Origin: Mesorhizobium sp. B2-4-3
Lineage (GTDB): Bacteria; Pseudomonadota; Alphaproteobacteria; Rhizobiales; Rhizobiaceae
NCBI RefSeq assembly: GCF_006442815.1
Contig: NZ_VFVL01000010.1
Span: 106,515 to 170,514 of the forward strand
Reading direction: 5' to 3'
Length of the DNA: 64,000 nucleotides
Shown here: piece by piece, positions 43,521-51,542 of the stretch
Position numbering within the stretch: the first letter of the stretch is position 1
How the letters are laid out: each line of letters opens with the position of its first letter
Notes under the pieces: model-generated
Seen by the model: the letters and a program-made list of their open reading frames with translations, nothing else
Told to the model about the DNA's origin: nothing
Database searches by the model: none
Made by a program: the position numbers and the translations under genes

Positions 43521-43617
43521 GGAGCGGCTTGCCGTTTAACGGAAACGGCGAACCGCTCCATCTCCTTGTTCCGAGGCAATTCCGGACGGAAAACCGCTCA
43601 CACTTTTCCTGGAATTG
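43521..43617. repeat. Long hairpin and CAATTCC dyad
   Basis: GGAGCGG (43521-43527) pairs with CCGCTCC (43553-43559), and CCGTTT (43532-43537) pairs with AAACGG (43543-43548) in the same stem, giving a 39-base hairpin. A CAATTCC (43577-43583)/GGAATTG (43611-43617) dyad with GGAAAACCGC inside follows; it is the same type as 42166-42200, in the same orientation. Confidence 0.6.
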
Positions 43618-43633
43618 CTCTATTCGGCTAAGA

Positions 43634-44137
43634 ATGCTCAGCGTTCTCATCGAAACCCGCAACGACGAAGAGGGTCTTGCCCGTACGCTCGCCTCGCTGG
43701 TCGGCGGCGCGGTCGAGGGCGTGGTGCGCGACGTGATCGTCTGCGATCAGGGCTCGACCGACCAGACGCATCGGGTGGCCGAGCATGCCGGCTGCCATTA
43801 TGTGACCGGCGGGATCGGCGCCGGCATCGGCCAGGCCAAGGGCGATTGGCTGCTTTTTCTGGAACCCGGCGCGCGGCTTGCCGACGGATGGATCGACGAG
43901 GTGGTGGCGCACGCGGCGAAGCAAACCATGCCGGCGCGGTTTTCACGTGCCCGGGCCGACCGCGCGCCTTTCCTGGCCCGCGTCTTTTCGGGCAACCGCG
44001 CGCTGGCCGAGGGTCTTGTCATCAGCAAGCGTCAGGCCTCGGCCCTGGCAAAGAGCGCGCGCGGCGCCGAGGCCCTGGCGCGCGGCCTTGCCGCCAGAAG
44101 GCTGAACGCCGAAATCTGGGTGGCTCCGCCGAAGTGA
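43634..44137 (+). CDS. Small family-2-like glycosyltransferase domain protein
   Basis: This 167-residue protein begins MLSVLIETRNDEEGLARTLA and has VIVCDQGSTDQTHRVAEHAG, the nucleotide-sugar-binding start of GT-A glycosyltransferases (DxGSxDxT). KGDWLLFLEPGARLADGWID corresponds to the metal-binding region, with LEPG where DxD is normal. It is far shorter than catalytic GT2 enzymes, so activity is doubtful. ATG 43634 was chosen at the conserved start. Confidence 0.75.
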   Translation: MLSVLIETRNDEEGLARTLASLVGGAVEGVVRDVIVCDQGSTDQTHRVAEHAGCHYVTGGIGAGIGQAKGDWLLFLEPGARLADGWIDEVVAHAAKQTMPARFSRARADRAPFLARVFSGNRALAEGLVISKRQASALAKSARGAEALARGLAARRLNAEIWVAPPK

Positions 44138-44185
44138 TGCAGGCTCCCCCTTGTGGGAGAAGGAAGAAGCGCTGTCCCTGCCCAG

Positions 44186-44611
44186 TTAGGTCCCTCTGAT
44201 TTCGACGGGCATCCAGGCCCTGCGGCGCCTGGCGACACGCTGCTCGCGCGTCTCGGCATCGAACCGAACGGCGACCGGCTCGCGGGAGAACAACTCGCGA
44301 TCGTCAAGCGCGTTGACGATGACGATCGCTCTCGCATCGTCACCCTCGCCGGCGATTGCCGCGACATAGACGCCGCACTCGCCGCACAGAAGATAGTCGG
44401 CGGTGCGCAGGCCAAAGCGGTAGGCCCGCAAGCGATGCCTGTCCTCGACCGAGACCACCAGCCTGCCGTTCGGATCGGCGGCCGCGCGTGAGCCGTGCCG
44501 GGTGCAGAACGAGCACTGGCAGGCGCGAATTTCCAGTCCGGCGGGATCAAGCGCGGTGGAGAAGCTCAGGCGGATGTTGCCGCAATGGCAGCCGCCGCTG
44601 TGAACGGTCAT
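44186..44611 (-). CDS. GFA-domain (glutathione-dependent formaldehyde-activating enzyme-like) protein
   Basis: This 141-residue zinc protein has the cysteine pattern GGCHCGNIRL, CQCSFCTRHGS and LLCGECGVY, typical of the GFA/Mss4-like fold. The true substrates of most members are unknown. ATG 44611 begins MTVHSGGCHCG. It is separated from moaB by about 120 bp and is divergent from no gene. Confidence 0.85.
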   Translation of the reverse strand: MTVHSGGCHCGNIRLSFSTALDPAGLEIRACQCSFCTRHGSRAAADPNGRLVVSVEDRHRLRAYRFGLRTADYLLCGECGVYVAAIAGEGDDARAIVIVNALDDRELFSREPVAVRFDAETREQRVARRRRAWMPVEIRGT

Positions 44612-44734
44612 GGCGGATTGTTCCTTGTTCGCGGCACAAGATACTTGGCCGGTGCCGGCTTCGAAATGGCTGCCCGCAGGCGCCAGCGGCATTTCGCCTG
44701 CGAACCGGATGCCGGTCGCTCACTTTGACTGCGG

Positions 44735-45292
44735 TTACGAGGCAGGCTTGCCGCCGCGCCTGAGATGCTCGTCCAGCCGCGGCATGATCTCGACGAAGTT
44801 GCAGGGCATGTGCCGGTAGTCGAGCTGCGCCTTGATGATGCCGTCCCAGGCATCCTTGCAGGCGCCGGGCGAGCCCGGCAGCACGAACACGAAGGTGGCG
44901 TTGACGACGCCGCCAGTCGCCCGGCTCTGGATCGTCGAGGTGCCGATCTTGTCGTAGGAGATGCGGTGGAAGACTTCCGAAAAGCCGTCCATGCGCTTTT
45001 CGAAGATTGGCTCCAGCGCCTCAGGCGTCACGTCGCGGCCGGTGAAGCCGGTGCCGCCGGTGGTGATGACGACATCGATGTTTTCGTCCTTCGACCAGCC
45101 GAGGACCTTGTCGCGGATCTTTTCGCGGTCGTCGGTGACGATGTCGCGGGCGGCAAGCGTATGGCCGGCTTCCGTGATGCGGTCGGCCAGCGTCTGGCCG
45201 GACTTGTCGTCGGTAAGCCTGCGCGTATCGGAAACCGTCAGCACGGCGATGCGCACCGGGATGAAGGGCCGGCTCTCGTCAAGCTTCGCCAT
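44735..45292 (-). CDS. moaB: Molybdenum cofactor biosynthesis protein B
   Basis: This 185-residue protein has the MoCF-binding motif VVITTGGTGFTGRDVTPEAL and FVLPGSPGACKDAWDGII, with SYDKIGTSTIQSRAT between. MoaB/MogA proteins adenylylate molybdopterin before molybdenum insertion. Its start overlaps the last 14 bases of ispE, so both are co-transcribed in the order small membrane protein, ispE, moaB. Confidence 0.93.
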   Translation of the reverse strand: MAKLDESRPFIPVRIAVLTVSDTRRLTDDKSGQTLADRITEAGHTLAARDIVTDDREKIRDKVLGWSKDENIDVVITTGGTGFTGRDVTPEALEPIFEKRMDGFSEVFHRISYDKIGTSTIQSRATGGVVNATFVFVLPGSPGACKDAWDGIIKAQLDYRHMPCNFVEIMPRLDEHLRRGGKPAS

Positions 45293-46175
45293 CGGTCACT
45301 TCCATGCTGCGCGTCGCGGCGACGAACCAGTCGGGATGGCGGCCGCGGATCTCGATCGCCGCGCGCTTGGCGACATTGCCGGTCTCGAACAGGCCGAAAC
45401 ATGTGGCGCCCGAGCCGGACATGCGCGTGAAGGCGGCGTCGGCGCGCTTGAGCGCCTTGAGCGCCTCGCCGATCGCCGGCTGAATCGAGCGGGCGGGCGC
45501 CTCGAGATCGTTGCGGGTCGTCTCGAGCCAATTGCGGATCGTGTGGAAGTCGAGGCGCTTCGGCAGCGGCGGCAGCGCGTCGTTGTCGCGGCTGGCCAGC
45601 GCCTTGAACACGTCCGGTGTCGAGACGGCGCCGCCCGGATTGACCAGAACGAGGCCAAGCGCCGGAAAGGCGGGCAGCGGCGAGACCTCATCGCCGACAC
45701 CGCGTGCAATCAGCGGCTTTGATTTGAGGCACATCGGCAGGTCGGCACCGAGCGAAAGCCCGATCCGCGCCAGCGAATTGTCGTCGATATCGAGCTTCCA
45801 GAGCCGCGCCAGAGCATTGAGCGCGGCCGCCGCGTCGCTCGACCCGCCGCCGACGCCGGAAGCGATCGGCAGGTTCTTCTCCAGCTTGATGGCAACCGGC
45901 GGCGCATGCTGGGCGCCGGCTTCCCGGCGCAAGGCATCGCGTGCCTTCACCACCAGATTGTCGCCGTCGAGCGGCAGCCCGGCGGCATAGCGGCCGGACA
46001 CCGAGAATTCATCCTCTTCCGCCGGCTCGATCTCCAGCCGGTCGCCGAAGCGGGTGAAGACGGCAAGGCTGTCGATGAGATGGTAGCCGTCGGCGCGCCG
46101 TCCGGTGACATGCAGCGCCAGGTTGATCTTGGCAGGTGCAAGCCACGTCCGGACCTCTGTGCCGGGCTCCAGAAT
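45279..46175 (-). CDS. ispE: 4-diphosphocytidyl-2-C-methyl-D-erythritol kinase, apparent non-canonical start
   Basis: This is a GHMP kinase of about 298 residues. The conserved N-terminal region LAPAKINLALHVTGRRADGY is followed by the ATP motif PIASGVGGGSSDAAA and the C-terminal MSGSGATCFGLF. It phosphorylates CDP-methylerythritol in the MEP isoprenoid pathway. The frame from the upstream stop (inside the preceding gene) to the PAKINL motif contains no ATG, GTG or TTG; the first such codon is GTG at 46001, which would remove the conserved N-terminus. ATT at 46175 or CTG at 46172 is the most likely start. It overlaps moaB. Confidence 0.85.
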   Translation of the reverse strand: MLEPGTEVRTWLAPAKINLALHVTGRRADGYHLIDSLAVFTRFGDRLEIEPAEEDEFSVSGRYAAGLPLDGDNLVVKARDALRREAGAQHAPPVAIKLEKNLPIASGVGGGSSDAAAALNALARLWKLDIDDNSLARIGLSLGADLPMCLKSKPLIARGVGDEVSPLPAFPALGLVLVNPGGAVSTPDVFKALASRDNDALPPLPKRLDFHTIRNWLETTRNDLEAPARSIQPAIGEALKALKRADAAFTRMSGSGATCFGLFETGNVAKRAAIEIRGRHPDWFVAATRSMEVTDGEA

Positions 46176-46197
46176 GTCGGCTGCTGGCGAGATGGGA

Positions 46198-46383
46198 TCA
46201 GTCCTTGGCGAGACGGTATTCGCCGGTCTTGGGGTCCTTGACCAGCGTGCCCATCGTGCCGTTCGCCGCCTGTTTCTCGGTGCGCCGGATCTTGGCCGTC
46301 ACGCGTTCGGCCTCGCGCACGAAAGCGCGGTAACCAAAGTAAGCGGCGGCGCCGACAACAGCGAAGAAAATGATCTGCGGCAT
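46198..46383 (-). CDS. Small membrane protein upstream of ispE
   Basis: This 61-residue protein starts MPQIIFFAVVGAAAYFGYRA, which is one membrane helix, followed by a basic cytoplasmic tail (AERVTAKIRRTEKQAANGTM). GGGAGGAG lies ten bases upstream of ATG 46383. It resembles uncharacterised conserved proteins of Rhizobiales found in this position. It ends 22 bp before the inferred ispE start. Confidence 0.75.
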   Translation of the reverse strand: MPQIIFFAVVGAAAYFGYRAFVREAERVTAKIRRTEKQAANGTMGTLVKDPKTGEYRLAKD

Positions 46384-46467
46384 CTCTAAAACTCCTCCCG
46401 CGTCCTCGCGGCAAGGCCGGCCGAATGGGTCGGTCAAGCGGCCATGCTAGCCGCATTCATGGCTTTT

Positions 46468-47325
46468 TCAAAGCCCGAAGCGCGCCCATAGCGCGCGCTC
46501 TTCCGCCGCATCGAGGACGCCGCTGGCGGCCGCCGCCGCGATATCGGGTGCCGAAACACGCGAGCCGAACAGGCCGAATCGGCCGAAAAGCCCGCGCGGC
46601 GCGGTGATCAGCTTGAGCTGCGTCTTGTCGCCGAAACGCGTCCTGAGCACGCCGCGCATATCGCCCAGCGCATCGACAAGGCCGAGCTCGAGGCCTCGCT
46701 TGGCGGTCCAGAACAGGCCGGTGAACAGGTCCGGGTCGTCCTTCAGCTTGCTGCCGCGCCGCTCCTTGACGAGCTCGATGAAGGTCTCGTGCACGTCGAG
46801 TTGCAGTGCCTTCAGCCGCTCGACGTCTTCCTTCTTCTCCGGCTTGAACGGATCGAGCACGGCCTTGTTCTGCCCGGCGGTGTGGACACGCCGCTCGACG
46901 CCGATCTTCTTCATCAACTCGGGGAAACCGAACGAGGCCGAGACCACGCCGATCGAGCCGACGATCGACGACGGGTCGGCGAAGATCTCGTCGCCGGCGA
47001 CCGCGATCATGTAGCCGCCGGAAGCCGCGACGTCCTCGACGAAGACCAGCACCTTCTTGTTCTTTTCCACCGCCAAGTCGCGGATGCGCTTGAAGATCAG
47101 CCGCGACTGCACCGGTGAGCCGCCCGGCGAATTGATCGAGATGGCAACCGCCGGCGCATCGAAGCTGAATGCCTTTTCGATCAGGCCGGCCGTCGAGGCA
47201 AGCGACAGGCTCGGCCGGAATTGGCCGCCGCCCGCCATGATGGCGCCTTGCAGCCGGATGACCGGAATGGTGACGACTGTCGAGCGCCAGGATTTCGGCA
47301 GCAGGCGGTTGAAGAGGCGTTTCAC
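46468..47325 (-). CDS. sppA: Signal peptide peptidase SppA/SohB-family S49 serine protease
   Basis: This 285-residue single-domain S49 protease has catalytic Ser102 in DVAASGGYMIAVAGDEIFAD and the presumed general base Lys154 in HTAGQNKAVLDPFKP. The N-terminal region VVTIPVIRLQGAIM is the usual opening strand. The GTG at 47325 (MKRLFNRLLPKSW) was preferred to a TTG at 47352. It cleaves remnant signal peptides or membrane proteins. It lacks a clear membrane anchor, so it may be attached through its basic N-terminus. Confidence 0.88.
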   Translation of the reverse strand: MKRLFNRLLPKSWRSTVVTIPVIRLQGAIMAGGGQFRPSLSLASTAGLIEKAFSFDAPAVAISINSPGGSPVQSRLIFKRIRDLAVEKNKKVLVFVEDVAASGGYMIAVAGDEIFADPSSIVGSIGVVSASFGFPELMKKIGVERRVHTAGQNKAVLDPFKPEKKEDVERLKALQLDVHETFIELVKERRGSKLKDDPDLFTGLFWTAKRGLELGLVDALGDMRGVLRTRFGDKTQLKLITAPRGLFGRFGLFGSRVSAPDIAAAAASGVLDAAEERALWARFGL

Positions 47326-47460
47326 GAAGGAATGTCTCCGGTCGATTTGCAAAGCAGCAAGATGAGATCAGGTCGGTTGGTCTGTTTCACGGGCGGCGTC
47401 GGCTTGCTTTGGGCATGTAAGGAACTCGCCGGCCAACGGCAATGCCGCATCGCCAGCCAG

Positions 47461-47563
47461 TGCATGTCGCGCAAAAGTGTGCAGCGGTTTTGCGAAAAAG
47501 ACATGCATAAAACAAAAACTTGAAGCGCGTCGCTAGAATCCATTTCAACGCGACGCGCTTCAA
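47461..47563. repeat. Bipartite palindromic repeat (RIME-like), copy 1
   Basis: Two dyads stand side by side: TGCATGTC (47461-47468)/GACATGCA (47500-47507) with GCAAAAGTG-type inside, and TTGAAGCGCGTCG (47520-47532)/CGACGCGCTTCAA (47551-47563). The same pair occurs at 60619-60720 in the opposite orientation. It lies between the start of sppA and the end of the methyltransferase gene. Confidence 0.8.
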
Positions 47564-47566
47564 GGA

Positions 47567-48364
47567 TCAATCGCCAAACAGCGATGCCAGGCCGTTATTG
47601 ATCATTTCCGTCCGCTCCGCCGGCGCGTTGCCCGACGGTCCGTGCAAGATGAGCGGCGGGCGGATCGACAGTTTTCCACGCGCGCCGAGCACTGCCCTGA
47701 CGACGATGCGGATCGCCGCCGCGTCCGGCCGTGGATGCACGCACAGCATCTCGGCATCGCCGAAGCGCCCGTCGATCGCATCGAGGATGGCGACCAATTG
47801 CTCGGGCCGGGCGATGACGGCCAGCCCGCCGCGCGGCCTGGCGACGGCGGCGGCGCTCCTGATCCAGCGCTCGAACAGCCCGTCCTCGACGACATGCGCC
47901 TCCCTGCGCAACGCGTTGGGGGTGGCGCGATCTTGCGCCGCGTTGAACGGCGGGTTCATGATGACGAAATCGAACTGGTTGTCGGCAAGGCCGGCTTCAG
48001 CACGCGCCCGGCCGGCCAGGGTGACGTCGGCCGTCAGCACCGAAGCGCGGTCGCCGAGATGCGCATTGCCGGGATGCGAAAGCGTGGCTGCGGCGAACCC
48101 GGCCATCTCGGCCGAGCGTTCGACGAGCACTGCCCGCGCCGCCGGGCAGCGCGACAGCACGGCAAGGGCCGCAGCACCCGCGCCCGCGCCGAAATCGGCG
48201 AGCCGGCCGGAAAAGCCGGACGGCACGGCGGCCGCCAGCATCATGGCGTCCATGCCGGCGCGATGACCGCCCCGGCTCGGCTGCACCAGCCAGAAGCGCC
48301 CGCGATGGAAGGCATCGACCGTGTGCGCCGGCGTATCCGGGACGGGGGCGGTCCTGGCTGCCAT
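47567..48364 (-). CDS. N6-adenine methyltransferase (TrmN6/YfiC-like)
   Basis: This 265-residue SAM-dependent methyltransferase has ADFGAGAGAAALAVL as motif I and the NPPF catalytic motif at 137-140 in FDFVIMNPPFNAAQD. The family methylates A37 of tRNA1(Val) in enterobacteria; the exact target here is inferred. Its ATG shares a base with the stop of the DUF2007 gene upstream (TAATG), so they are coupled. Confidence 0.85.
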   Translation of the reverse strand: MAARTAPVPDTPAHTVDAFHRGRFWLVQPSRGGHRAGMDAMMLAAAVPSGFSGRLADFGAGAGAAALAVLSRCPAARAVLVERSAEMAGFAAATLSHPGNAHLGDRASVLTADVTLAGRARAEAGLADNQFDFVIMNPPFNAAQDRATPNALRREAHVVEDGLFERWIRSAAAVARPRGGLAVIARPEQLVAILDAIDGRFGDAEMLCVHPRPDAAAIRIVVRAVLGARGKLSIRPPLILHGPSGNAPAERTEMINNGLASLFGD

Positions 48365-48588
48365 TATTTTTTGCGGATCTCGTTCTCGATGCCGGCATCC
48401 TTGAGGATGCGGCGCGCCGCATCGACTTTCTCGGCATCGACCATCACCCGCCGCGGCAGGATGCCGAGCGAGCCGTCGAGCACGCTCATATTCTGGTCGG
48501 CGACGAAACAGGCGATGCCGGCGTCGCGCATCAGCGATTCGACAAAGGAGATCACGACGGCGTCGTTGGTGCGGACAAGCTCGATCAT
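48364..48588 (-). CDS. DUF2007 small protein
   Basis: This 74-residue protein begins MIELVRTNDAVVISFVESLM and has DAGIACFVADQNMSVLDGSL, matching the DUF2007 (putative signal-transducing) family. ATG 48588 was chosen at the family N-terminus. It overlaps the methyltransferase gene by one base and is divergent from the polyprenyl synthase gene. Confidence 0.85.
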   Translation of the reverse strand: MIELVRTNDAVVISFVESLMRDAGIACFVADQNMSVLDGSLGILPRRVMVDAEKVDAARRILKDAGIENEIRKK

Positions 48589-48763
48589 GGAACGAAAATC
48601 GCAGGTTGCGGCGTTCGTGTAAACGTGCGGGTGGACACACCGTCGGCAAAGCCGCGCCAATTCGCCTCTTGCCGTGCCCGGTTGTGCCGCCCTAGAGTCG
48701 GAGCGGGATTATGGGTGCCGTCGTGCGCGTTAACTCGTGCGCGTTAAAGAGACGGGAGTTGTC

Positions 48764-49780
48764 GTGGTGGGTGTCGTCCTCAACATCGAAGGCAAGCGGG
48801 AACCCGCTTCCATCAAGGATTTGATCGATCTGACGGCGGCCGACATGGGGCGGGTCAACGAGCTGATCCTGTCCAAGGCCGGCTCCGACGTCGAGATGAT
48901 CCCGGAGATCGCCAACCACCTGATCTCGTCCGGCGGCAAGCGACTCAGGCCCATGCTCACGCTCGCCGCCGCGCAGATGTTCGGCTATTCCGGCGAAGGC
49001 CATGTCAAGCTCGCCACGGCGGTCGAGTTCATGCACACGGCGACGCTTCTGCATGACGACGTGGTCGACGAGAGCGCGCTGCGCCGCGGCAAGAAGACGG
49101 CGCGCATGATCTGGGGCAACCAGGCGAGCGTGCTCGTCGGCGACTTCCTGCTCGGCCAGGCTTTCCGCATGATGGTCGAGGTCGGTTCGCTGGAAGCCTT
49201 GGACATCCTGTCGGCCGCGGCCTCCATCATCGCCGAGGGCGAGGTGATGCAACTTGCCGCCGCGAAGAACCTCGAGACCACCGAGGATGAGCATTTCGCC
49301 GTCATCAAGGCCAAGACCGCGGCGCTGTTTTCGGCCGCTGCGGAAGTCGGGCCGGTTATCGCCCAGGCCTCGCGCACGGATCGCGCGGCACTGCGCTCAT
49401 ACGGCATGAATCTCGGCCTTGCCTTCCAGCTCATCGACGACGCGCTGGACTATGGCGGCTCGAGCAAGGATCTCGGCAAGAATGTCGGCGACGATTTCCG
49501 CGAGGGCAAGGTGACGCTGCCGGTGATCCTCGCCTACCGGCGCGGCACCAAGGCCGAGCGCACCTTCTGGAAGCGCGCTATCGAGGACAATGTCGCCGAC
49601 GATGCCGGGCTCGAAAAGGCAATCGGCCTGATGGCCCGCCACGGCGCCATCGCCGACACGATCGGCCGCGCCCGCCATTTCGGCGAGATTGCCCGCGACG
49701 CGCTGGCGCCGCTGGAGGCGACGCTGCAGAAATCGGCGCTGATCGACGTCATCGATTTTTGCATCAGCCGCGTCAACTGA
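48764..49780 (+). CDS. Long-chain polyprenyl diphosphate synthase (octa/decaprenyl type)
   Basis: This 338-residue prenyltransferase has both aspartate-rich motifs: DDVVD at 98-102 (LLHDDVVDESALRRG) and DDALD at 225-229 (QLIDDALDYGG), plus GGKRLRPML. It makes the side chain of ubiquinone; in Rhizobiales that is usually decaprenyl, but the chain length was not derived here. The start is GTG 48764, with GGGAG seven bases upstream; a GTG at 48737 is less well placed. It is divergent from the DUF2007 and methyltransferase genes. Confidence 0.92.
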   Translation: MVGVVLNIEGKREPASIKDLIDLTAADMGRVNELILSKAGSDVEMIPEIANHLISSGGKRLRPMLTLAAAQMFGYSGEGHVKLATAVEFMHTATLLHDDVVDESALRRGKKTARMIWGNQASVLVGDFLLGQAFRMMVEVGSLEALDILSAAASIIAEGEVMQLAAAKNLETTEDEHFAVIKAKTAALFSAAAEVGPVIAQASRTDRAALRSYGMNLGLAFQLIDDALDYGGSSKDLGKNVGDDFREGKVTLPVILAYRRGTKAERTFWKRAIEDNVADDAGLEKAIGLMARHGAIADTIGRARHFGEIARDALAPLEATLQKSALIDVIDFCISRVN

Positions 49781-49875
49781 GCCTGTCTGTCTTCTCGGGA
49801 CTTGCCTTGCATCCGCCGGACAGGGCGCTTGTGAATCCCACGCTGGGCCGTCTCGACAAAGGGCGGTCCGGCAAA

Positions 49876-49885
49876 TTATCTATAA
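49876..49885 (+). promoter_or_regulatory. BioR box TTATCTATAA (bioR autoregulation)
   Basis: TTATCTATAA at 49876-49885 is an exact match to the known alphaproteobacterial BioR operator. It sits two bases before the ATG of the GntR gene, so BioR would repress its own translation start region or promoter. Confidence 0.85.
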
Positions 49886-49887
49886 AT

Positions 49888-50553
49888 ATGGCCAGCACAG
49901 AAGACACGATCGCCGTCCGCATCAGCAAGGAACTGGCGGACCGCATCATTTCGGGCGCCATAGAGCCCGGCTCGCGGCTGCGCCAGGACCATGTCGCCGA
50001 GGAATTCAACACCAGCCATGTCCCGGTGCGCGAGGCTTTCCGCCGCCTCGAGGCGCAAGGCTTGGCGATCAGCGAGCCTAGGCGCGGCGTGCGCGTCGCT
50101 TCTTTCGATCTCGGCGAGGTCAGGGAGGTGGCCGAGATGCGGGCGGCGCTCGAAGTGCTGGCGCTGCGCCATGCCGCGCCGCATCTGACGGCGTCGATCC
50201 TCGACCTGGCCGAGGAGGCGACCAAGGCCGGCGACAAATCCCGCGACGTGCGCTCCTGGGAAGAGGCCAATCGCACTTTCCACCGGCTGATCCTGGCGCC
50301 CTGCAACATGCCGCGCCTGCTTTCCACCATCGACGACCTGCACGCGGCGAGCGCTCGTTTCCTGTTCGCGGCCTGGCGCTCGGAGTGGGAAACTCGCACC
50401 GACCAGGATCATCGGGCGATCCTGAGCGCGCTGAGACAAGGCAACCCCGAAGCGGCCGCCGCGACCCTCGGGCGTCACGTGCAATGGATCGGCCAGAAGC
50501 CCGTCAAGACCGCCTCCGGCAAGACCCGCGACGCCTTCGCCATCGTGGGGTAG
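49888..50553 (+). CDS. bioR: GntR-family biotin regulator BioR
   Basis: This 221-residue protein has an N-terminal winged helix (DHVAEEFNTSHVPVREAFRR) and a C-terminal FCD-like domain. It is identified as BioR because the exact BioR operator lies in front of it and in front of the nearby bioY gene (50885-50894), as in other alphaproteobacteria where BioR controls biotin uptake and synthesis. ATG 49888 was chosen over an upstream frame extension that would cross the operator. Confidence 0.88.
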   Translation: MASTEDTIAVRISKELADRIISGAIEPGSRLRQDHVAEEFNTSHVPVREAFRRLEAQGLAISEPRRGVRVASFDLGEVREVAEMRAALEVLALRHAAPHLTASILDLAEEATKAGDKSRDVRSWEEANRTFHRLILAPCNMPRLLSTIDDLHAASARFLFAAWRSEWETRTDQDHRAILSALRQGNPEAAAATLGRHVQWIGQKPVKTASGKTRDAFAIVG

Positions 50554-50561
50554 GTTCGGCG

Positions 50562-50588
50562 ATTGGCAATTGGCAATTGGCAATTGGC
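50562..50588. repeat. Heptanucleotide tandem repeat ATTGGCA x3.9
   Basis: ATTGGCA is repeated three full times plus a partial copy, nine bases after the bioR stop. Replication slippage could change the copy number. It lies just before family B copy 2. Confidence 0.8.
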
Positions 50589-50604
50589 CGAGACCTCTCA
50601 GCCT

Positions 50605-50820
50605 CGTCATTCTAGGGCGGAGCAAGGAGCGGAGCGACGCAGCGCAGACCCTAGAATCCATTCCGTGACCTATGAGCTTCAAGGCGAACCAGACAATGGC
50701 ACCGGTGCGCCATCGTAGACGGTCGCCTTCTGCACCGCTGCATTCTTCGGCCCGCGTAACGGAATGGATTCCAGGGTCTGCGCGCGTCGCTTCGCTCCCT
50801 GCTCCGCCCTGGAATGACGA
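50605..50820. repeat. Family B palindromic element, copy 2
   Basis: It starts CGTCATTCTAGGGCGGAGCA and ends GCTCCGCCCTGGAATGACGA, the near-perfect inverse. Inner dyads GAATCCATTCCGTGAC and GTAACGGAATGGATTCCAGG repeat the symmetry. At 216 bp it is the longest copy. It fills most of the gap between bioR and bioY. Confidence 0.85.
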
Positions 50821-50884
50821 ATTTGAGGCAGGCGCTTGCCATTCGTTTCAAAATATGGATTCGATAATAGATGAAGTCAAAAAA

Positions 50885-50894
50885 TTATCTATAA
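50885..50894 (+). promoter_or_regulatory. BioR box TTATCTATAA upstream of bioY
   Basis: An exact TTATCTATAA lies at 50885-50894, 25 bases before the bioY start. A weaker related site, TAATAGATGA (8 of 10 positions in the reverse sense), precedes it at 50865-50874. Confidence 0.88.
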
Positions 50895-50919
50895 TTTCAC
50901 GCAAGCCAAGGAAGACATC

Positions 50920-51510
50920 GTGACCAACGCAGCCGTTTCGACCCACAAGCCCTCCTTCAGCCCACTGCGGCTGCACAGCCGTTCGCTCGCCTGGCAGATC
51001 GGCGCCGTCATCCTCGGCTCGCTGTTCCTGGCGCTGTCCTCCTATATCGAGGTGCCGATGGTGCCGGTTCCGGTCACCATGCAGACCTTCGCCGTGACGC
51101 TGGTCGGCGCCCTCTATGGCTGGCGTTTCGGTGCGCTCACAATCGCCGCCTGGCTCGTCGAGGGCGCCGCCGGCTTCCCGGTTCTTGCAGGCGGCGACGC
51201 TGGCGTTGAGCATTTCTTCGGTCCGACCGGCGGCTATCTCTTCGCCTTCCCAGTCGTCGGCGCCGTTGTCGGCTGGCTGGCCGAACGCGGCTGGAACGGC
51301 AACCGCGTCATGCTCGCCTTCGCCGCCATGCTCATCGGCAACCTGCTTTGCCTGGTTCTCGGCACCGCCTGGCTCGCCGTCATGATCGGCGCCGAGAAGG
51401 CCGTCACCTTCGGCTTCCTGCCCTTCATCGTCGGCGGCCTGCTCAAGTCGGCGCTGGGCGCGGCGACGCTGAAGCTGTTTTCGGGCAATAGGTCGGCCGA
51501 TCCCCGGTAA
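50920..51510 (+). CDS. bioY: Biotin transporter substrate-binding (S) component BioY
   Basis: This 196-residue membrane protein has about six membrane segments and the BioY signature VPVTMQTFAVTLVGALYGWR, followed by EGAAGFPVLAGG and GPTGGYLFAFPVVGA. The start is GTG 50920, with AAGGAAG upstream. No bioM or bioN energising genes are adjacent, so it works alone or with components encoded elsewhere. It is controlled by the BioR box in front. Confidence 0.94.
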   Translation: MTNAAVSTHKPSFSPLRLHSRSLAWQIGAVILGSLFLALSSYIEVPMVPVPVTMQTFAVTLVGALYGWRFGALTIAAWLVEGAAGFPVLAGGDAGVEHFFGPTGGYLFAFPVVGAVVGWLAERGWNGNRVMLAFAAMLIGNLLCLVLGTAWLAVMIGAEKAVTFGFLPFIVGGLLKSALGAATLKLFSGNRSADPR

Positions 51511-51542
51511 GCTGCGAGGCTGATAATCGATCCCGACACGCG

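Noticed and set aside
45947..46456. Minus-strand frame of 169 codons over the ispE start
   Set aside because: It was considered as an ispE N-terminus, but it is in another frame and lacks the PAKINL motif.
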